Made by a program: the position numbers and the translations under genes. Under the pieces are notes generated by a model. That model was not told the DNA's origin. It ran no database searches and saw only the letters and a list, made by a program, of their open reading frames with translations. A stretch of 64,000 nucleotides of DNA from Solimonas sp. SE-A11 (GTDB lineage: Bacteria > Pseudomonadota > Gammaproteobacteria > Nevskiales > Nevskiaceae). This document shows, piece after piece, positions 54,152 through 64,000 of this stretch (position 1 is the first letter of the stretch; each line of letters begins with the position of its first letter). The stretch spans positions 20,878 through 84,877 of the forward strand of contig NZ_JAUASX010000021.1 of assembly GCF_030345715.1 (NCBI RefSeq). The letters run 5' to 3'.

Positions 54152-54786
54152 GCGCCCGCCATGCGGTGATGTTGCTCGCCGCCGCGCTGGCCCTGGCCGG
54201 CTGCAGCGACAAGGACGACAAGGAGATTCCGGGGCCCAAGCTGGAGTTGCCGGCGCTGGCCAGCGGCGCTCACGCGCTGCGGCTGGACGGCGATGCGGCG
54301 GGGTCTTCCGGCTGGGGCTTTGCGGCGGCGGACGGGCGCGGCTTCGTGCTGCTGGCGCCGGACTCCGACAGCCCGGCGGCGGCGCTGTACGTGCGCGACG
54401 CCGGCAAGGCCTGGCGCCGGGTACCGGCGGCCACGGGGCCGGCCACGCTGACGGCGGCCCTGGACGAGCCGCAGCCGGCGGCCGCGGGGCCGGAGCTGGC
54501 GGGCAGCTACCAGGCATTGCTGGGCGGTACCCCCACCCGCTTCACGGTGGCGGCCGACGGCGGCATCACGGCTGGCGCCGGAGACTGCGCCTTGAGCGGG
54601 CGTATCGACAGCGGCAAGGGCTATGGCGGGGCATTGCCGGTACAGGCAAGCGTTGCTGGCTGCGCGGCCCTGGCCGGAAACTATCAGGGGCTGGCCTTCG
54701 CCGATCCCGACGCCGATAACGCCCGATTCCGGGTGATTTTACACGACAGCGCTAAAATCCTGGATTTCTACGCCTTCAACCGCTAA
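54148..54786 (+). CDS. Lipoprotein coupled to the SurE-like gene
   Basis: 212 residues from a GTG that overlaps the SurE stop as GTGA. MSARHAVMLLAAALALAGC is a lipoprotein signal with an AGC lipobox followed by an acidic SDKDDKE linker. The mature part alternates hydrophobic and Gly/Ala-rich segments with repeated AGSYQALLGG and AGNYQGLAFA motifs, suggesting small beta domains. No family is recognised. Translational coupling hints that it works with the exported phosphatase. Confidence 0.65.
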   Translation: MSARHAVMLLAAALALAGCSDKDDKEIPGPKLELPALASGAHALRLDGDAAGSSGWGFAAADGRGFVLLAPDSDSPAAALYVRDAGKAWRRVPAATGPATLTAALDEPQPAAAGPELAGSYQALLGGTPTRFTVAADGGITAGAGDCALSGRIDSGKGYGGALPVQASVAGCAALAGNYQGLAFADPDADNARFRVILHDSAKILDFYAFNR

Positions 54787-54808
54787 TTGGCCCCGATCTT
54801 GCTCATTG

Positions 54809-54832
54809 AGCCCGGCTTTGCCGGGCTTTTTT
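54809..54832 (+). terminator. Rho-independent terminator
   Basis: AGCCCGGC-TTT-GCCGGGCT followed by a T-run, 23 bases past the lipoprotein stop codon. Confidence 0.92.
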
Positions 54833-55040
54833 GCTGAATGGGGGAAGGCCAATTTGTGAAAACGGTTCCATTTCGGGCCTGTGATTGACGCTCCGCGTTC
54901 CATTCTTATAATGGAATGTTGCACCGCAGCGATTCGCTCCCGTCTGGTCACCCGCAAAGTGTCCGCAGGCCGCGCCAAACCGCAGGCCGGGAGAAGTGTC
55001 GCCGTTGGAAAGCTGTACTCAAACGCAAGGTAGAAAGGTC

Positions 55041-60932
<5,892 letters not shown>

Positions 60933-60960
60933 TCCCGCAGCGACAAGGCTGCCAAGCCAA

Positions 60961-60993
60961 TCCGGGGTCAGCGCAAGCGACCCCGGATTTTTT
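60961..60993 (+). terminator. Rho-independent terminator of gltBD
   Basis: TCCGGGGTC and GACCCCGGA flank a short loop, followed by a run of eight T residues. Confidence 0.93.
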
Positions 60994-61014
60994 TTGCCTG
61001 AAGTTTTGCCCTAA

Positions 61015-61133
61015 GCCCCTCTCCCCTCGCGGGAGAGGGGTTGGGGAGAGGGGGAAGCCTGATGCGCATCACCGCAGCTTCAGAGCCCCCTCTATCTAAC
61101 TCTCTCCCACAAGGGGAGAGAGAACAAAGAAGG
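61015..61133. repeat. Inverted repeat of the CCCTCTCCC type, diverged copy
   Basis: CCCCTCTCCCCTCGCGGGAG and a later CTCTCTCCCACAAGGGGAGA form imperfect inverted arms, each also a hairpin. Related to 51,297-51,421. Confidence 0.6.
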
Positions 61134-61142
61134 AAGAAGCCC

Positions 61143-62054
61143 ATGAACACGCCCACAGAATCCCCCGACCAACTCCGCCGCGGCTACCTCTTCGCCGCCC
61201 TCACCGTCATCATCTGGACCGGCTTCATCCTGGTCTCACGCATGGCCGGCAAGGGCACGCTCACCGCGTTTGACGTCACCGCCCTGCGCTTCGGCGTCGC
61301 CGCCGTGCTGCTCTCCCCGCTGCTGTTCATGCGCGGCCTCGGCACGCTCAAGAACCTGCGCCGCCTGTTCGCCTGCACCCTCACCGGCGGCCTGGGCTAC
61401 GCGCTGCTCTGCTACAGCGGCTTCTACTTCGCCCCCGCCGCACACGGCTCCATCCTGCTCAGCGGCATGATGCCCTTCCTCACCGCCATCCTCGCCTGGA
61501 TGTTCCTGGGCGAGCGCCCGAGCACGCAGAAGCAGATCGCGCTGCTGGTGATCGGCGCTGGCGTCGCCTGCATGGCGGTGCAGACCTTCAGCCACGGCTT
61601 TGCCGGCAACAGCTGGATCGGCGACCTGCTCTTCGTCAGCGCCAGCACTGCCTGGTGTGTGTTCACGATCCTGGTGCGCCGCTGGCAGATCAAGCCCTGG
61701 GATGCTGCGGCCGGCATGTCCGTGACCTCCGCGCTGATCTTCCTGCCGATCTACATCCTGTTCCTGCCCAAGCACATCAGCGTGGCCCCCTGGCACGAGA
61801 TCCTGCTGCAGGCCGGCTACCAGGGCGTGCTGGTGGTGATCGTGGCCATGGTGCTCTACACCCGCGCGGTGGCGGAGCTGGGGCCGACGCGGCTGGCGGC
61901 GGTGATGGCGACGGTGCCTGCGATCTCGGCGTTGTTGGCGTGGCCGGTGTTGGGCGAGGCGCTGACGCCCTTGCTGGGGGTGGGGATTGCGTTGGTGACG
62001 GTGGGGGCGTTGATTGGGGCGGCTACGCGGCTATCGGGGTGGGCGAGGCAATAG
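61143..62054 (+). CDS. EamA/DMT family transporter
   Basis: 303 residues from the ATG at 61,143. Ten hydrophobic helices in two five-helix halves, each an EamA domain; IIWTGFILVSRMAGKG and SASTAWCVFTILVRRW mark the starts of the halves, and GERP and GEALTPL lie in the matching loops. The family exports or imports metabolites; no substrate can be assigned. It is separated from gltBD by a terminator and a repeat element. Confidence 0.88.
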   Translation: MNTPTESPDQLRRGYLFAALTVIIWTGFILVSRMAGKGTLTAFDVTALRFGVAAVLLSPLLFMRGLGTLKNLRRLFACTLTGGLGYALLCYSGFYFAPAAHGSILLSGMMPFLTAILAWMFLGERPSTQKQIALLVIGAGVACMAVQTFSHGFAGNSWIGDLLFVSASTAWCVFTILVRRWQIKPWDAAAGMSVTSALIFLPIYILFLPKHISVAPWHEILLQAGYQGVLVVIVAMVLYTRAVAELGPTRLAAVMATVPAISALLAWPVLGEALTPLLGVGIALVTVGALIGAATRLSGWARQ

Positions 62055-62065
62055 CGACATATATT

Positions 62066-62087
62066 GACCTGACGCTGTCGTCAGGTC
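62066..62087. promoter_or_regulatory. Perfect inverted repeat after the DMT transporter gene
   Basis: GACCTGACG-CTGT-CGTCAGGTC has nine-base arms and no T-run. It marks the border between GC-rich chromosome and the lower-GC accessory stretch; it could be an operator or the trace of an insertion. Confidence 0.4.
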
Positions 62088-62205
62088 GCGCCGCTGCGGT
62101 AGTTGTCGCATGATTCGATCCGGCAGTGCTTTGGCACAAGGAAAAATCTTGGCGTGGTCCCCCATGTCTTCGCTTTTCAACACCAGACAAAGAGGAGGAT
62201 ATCCA

Positions 62206-62424
62206 GTGGCAGACAACATGAGTATTTCTGGCCCGGTTAGTGTCGATCTAAAAGACAATTCCGTAGCAGCGGTCGCATACGATCTAATGCAGCACATTGG
62301 CTCAGGCGAGGATCTGAAGGGAAAAGATCAGGAGTTTAGGCGTCAGTACTTTTTGACGCTGTATTGGCAATGTTATAAAGCAGCAGCGGGGCACCACTTG
62401 GAATCAATACTGCAAAGAGCATAG
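62206..62424 (+). CDS. Hypothetical 72-residue protein in accessory stretch
   Basis: The GTG at 62,206 is preceded by a strong GAGGAGG seven bases away, better than the ATG at 62,110. The protein VADNMSISGPVSVDLKDNSVAAVAYDLMQHI...FRRQYFLTLYWQCYKAAAGH has an alternating pattern and no membrane segment. It is lower in GC than the chromosome. No family is recognised. About 90 bases of sequence with a possible 28-codon frame follow. Confidence 0.5.
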   Translation: MADNMSISGPVSVDLKDNSVAAVAYDLMQHIGSGEDLKGKDQEFRRQYFLTLYWQCYKAAAGHHLESILQRA

Positions 62425-62531
62425 GTGTGCCACGCGCGATCTTCAACGTGAACGTTACGCTTGATTCCAGCTTGGATACAGAAAAGCTTCAAAAAGCAGC
62501 TAGAACTGCTTAAGAGATTCGGCGCAATCTA

Positions 62532-62942
62532 ATGGCCTACTACCTAGTATCAAATATCGTCGGCAGGAACCATCAGAAGATATATGAGGAGCTTGGTAAG
62601 AGCGCCTTCTTTGATCTTTCCCCACATCAAAGCGGATGGGATGAATTCTCTAAAATTCAGGCTGGGGACTTGGTTTACGTGATAAACGAAAATGGCAGGG
62701 TGGCTGTCGGCCATAGCGTGAACAGGGTAATGGCCGGCATTCTTCTCGCTGAGGATCCAACCTGGGGTTCGCGAGTTGCTTCAGCAGTAGGCGGGAATGT
62801 GGGCGTTATTTTTGGAAAGGTGTGCGAGCGGGTAGATATGGAGTACTCCAAGTTCGTCAGACAACGAGGAATACGGAGCTCGAAGTTAAACCCTGCTACC
62901 GGCCAGATGTATCAGGGGTTCAACTGCGCATCGTTTAGGTAG
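62532..62942 (+). CDS. Hypothetical 136-residue protein in accessory stretch
   Basis: MAYYLVSNIVGRNHQKIYEELG is followed by a segment DEFSKIQAGDLVYVINENGRVAVGHSVNRV that looks like an EVE/PUA-like or similar beta-barrel, and the C-terminus is VDMEYSKFVRQRGIRSSKLNPATGQMYQG. The resemblance is weak. GC is well below the chromosome and the codon use differs, which suggests transfer. No signal or membrane segment. The unknown pair sits directly before an IS110-type element. Confidence 0.5.
   Translation: MAYYLVSNIVGRNHQKIYEELGKSAFFDLSPHQSGWDEFSKIQAGDLVYVINENGRVAVGHSVNRVMAGILLAEDPTWGSRVASAVGGNVGVIFGKVCERVDMEYSKFVRQRGIRSSKLNPATGQMYQGFNCASFR

Positions 62943-64000
<1,058 letters not shown>

Overview
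The window is 64 kb of GC-rich bacterial chromosome spanning the replication-origin region. The order rpmH-rnpA-yidD-yidC-mnmE on one side of dnaA and dnaN-recF-gyrB on the other is that of a gammaproteobacterium. A two-lipoyl-domain AceEF and a gltBD operon agree with this. The high GC, REP-like palindromes and abundant lipoproteins suggest a Nevskiales/Xanthomonadales-type organism; that placement is inference.

Region 1 (1-26 kb) is ordinary chromosome: a prolyl oligopeptidase end, DUF4153 membrane protein, glycosyltransferase, patatin, glutamine amidotransferase, msrB, an M13 peptidase, a tandem lipoprotein duplication with duplicated terminators, a cytochrome b561/YceI/YceI operon, a coupled three-gene envelope operon of unknown function (14.2-15.5 kb), a metallo-hydrolase, an SH3/coiled-coil protein, aceE-aceF with a divergent LysR regulator, and a chain of overlapping genes headed by a MerR regulator facing a methyltransferase.

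Region 2 (26,409-39,738) is a 13.3-kb integrated island at the 3' end of mnmE. It is bounded by a 13-bp direct repeat whose right copy encodes the conserved FCIGK tail of MnmE, has TGGGCAC repeats (probable integrase arm sites) just inside each end, and carries a P4-type tyrosine integrase. Cargo: a 1645-residue single-chain Type ISP-like restriction-modification enzyme with a 297-residue unknown gene behind it; an AlpA regulator, Cys-rich protein and P-loop replication ATPase joined by GTGA overlaps; a zinc-ribbon island protein; an XRE regulator with a palindromic operator; and a divergent five-gene set of membrane proteins, a lipoprotein and a permuted papain-like (YiiX/NlpC-P60-like) protein. 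This last set is the best candidate for an undescribed system.

Region 3 (39.7-51.3 kb) holds mnmE, yidC, yidD, rnpA, rpmH, dnaA, a probable oriC between dnaA and dnaN, recF with two perfect parS sites inside its coding sequence, gyrB and aroB.

Region 4 (51.3-64 kb) holds dgt, an exported SurE-like phosphatase coupled to a lipoprotein gene, gltB-gltD, an EamA transporter, then a lower-GC accessory stretch with two orphan genes and an IS110-family transposase running off the end. Several families of short dispersed palindromic repeats fill intergenic gaps; one REP-like unit lies in frame inside aceF.
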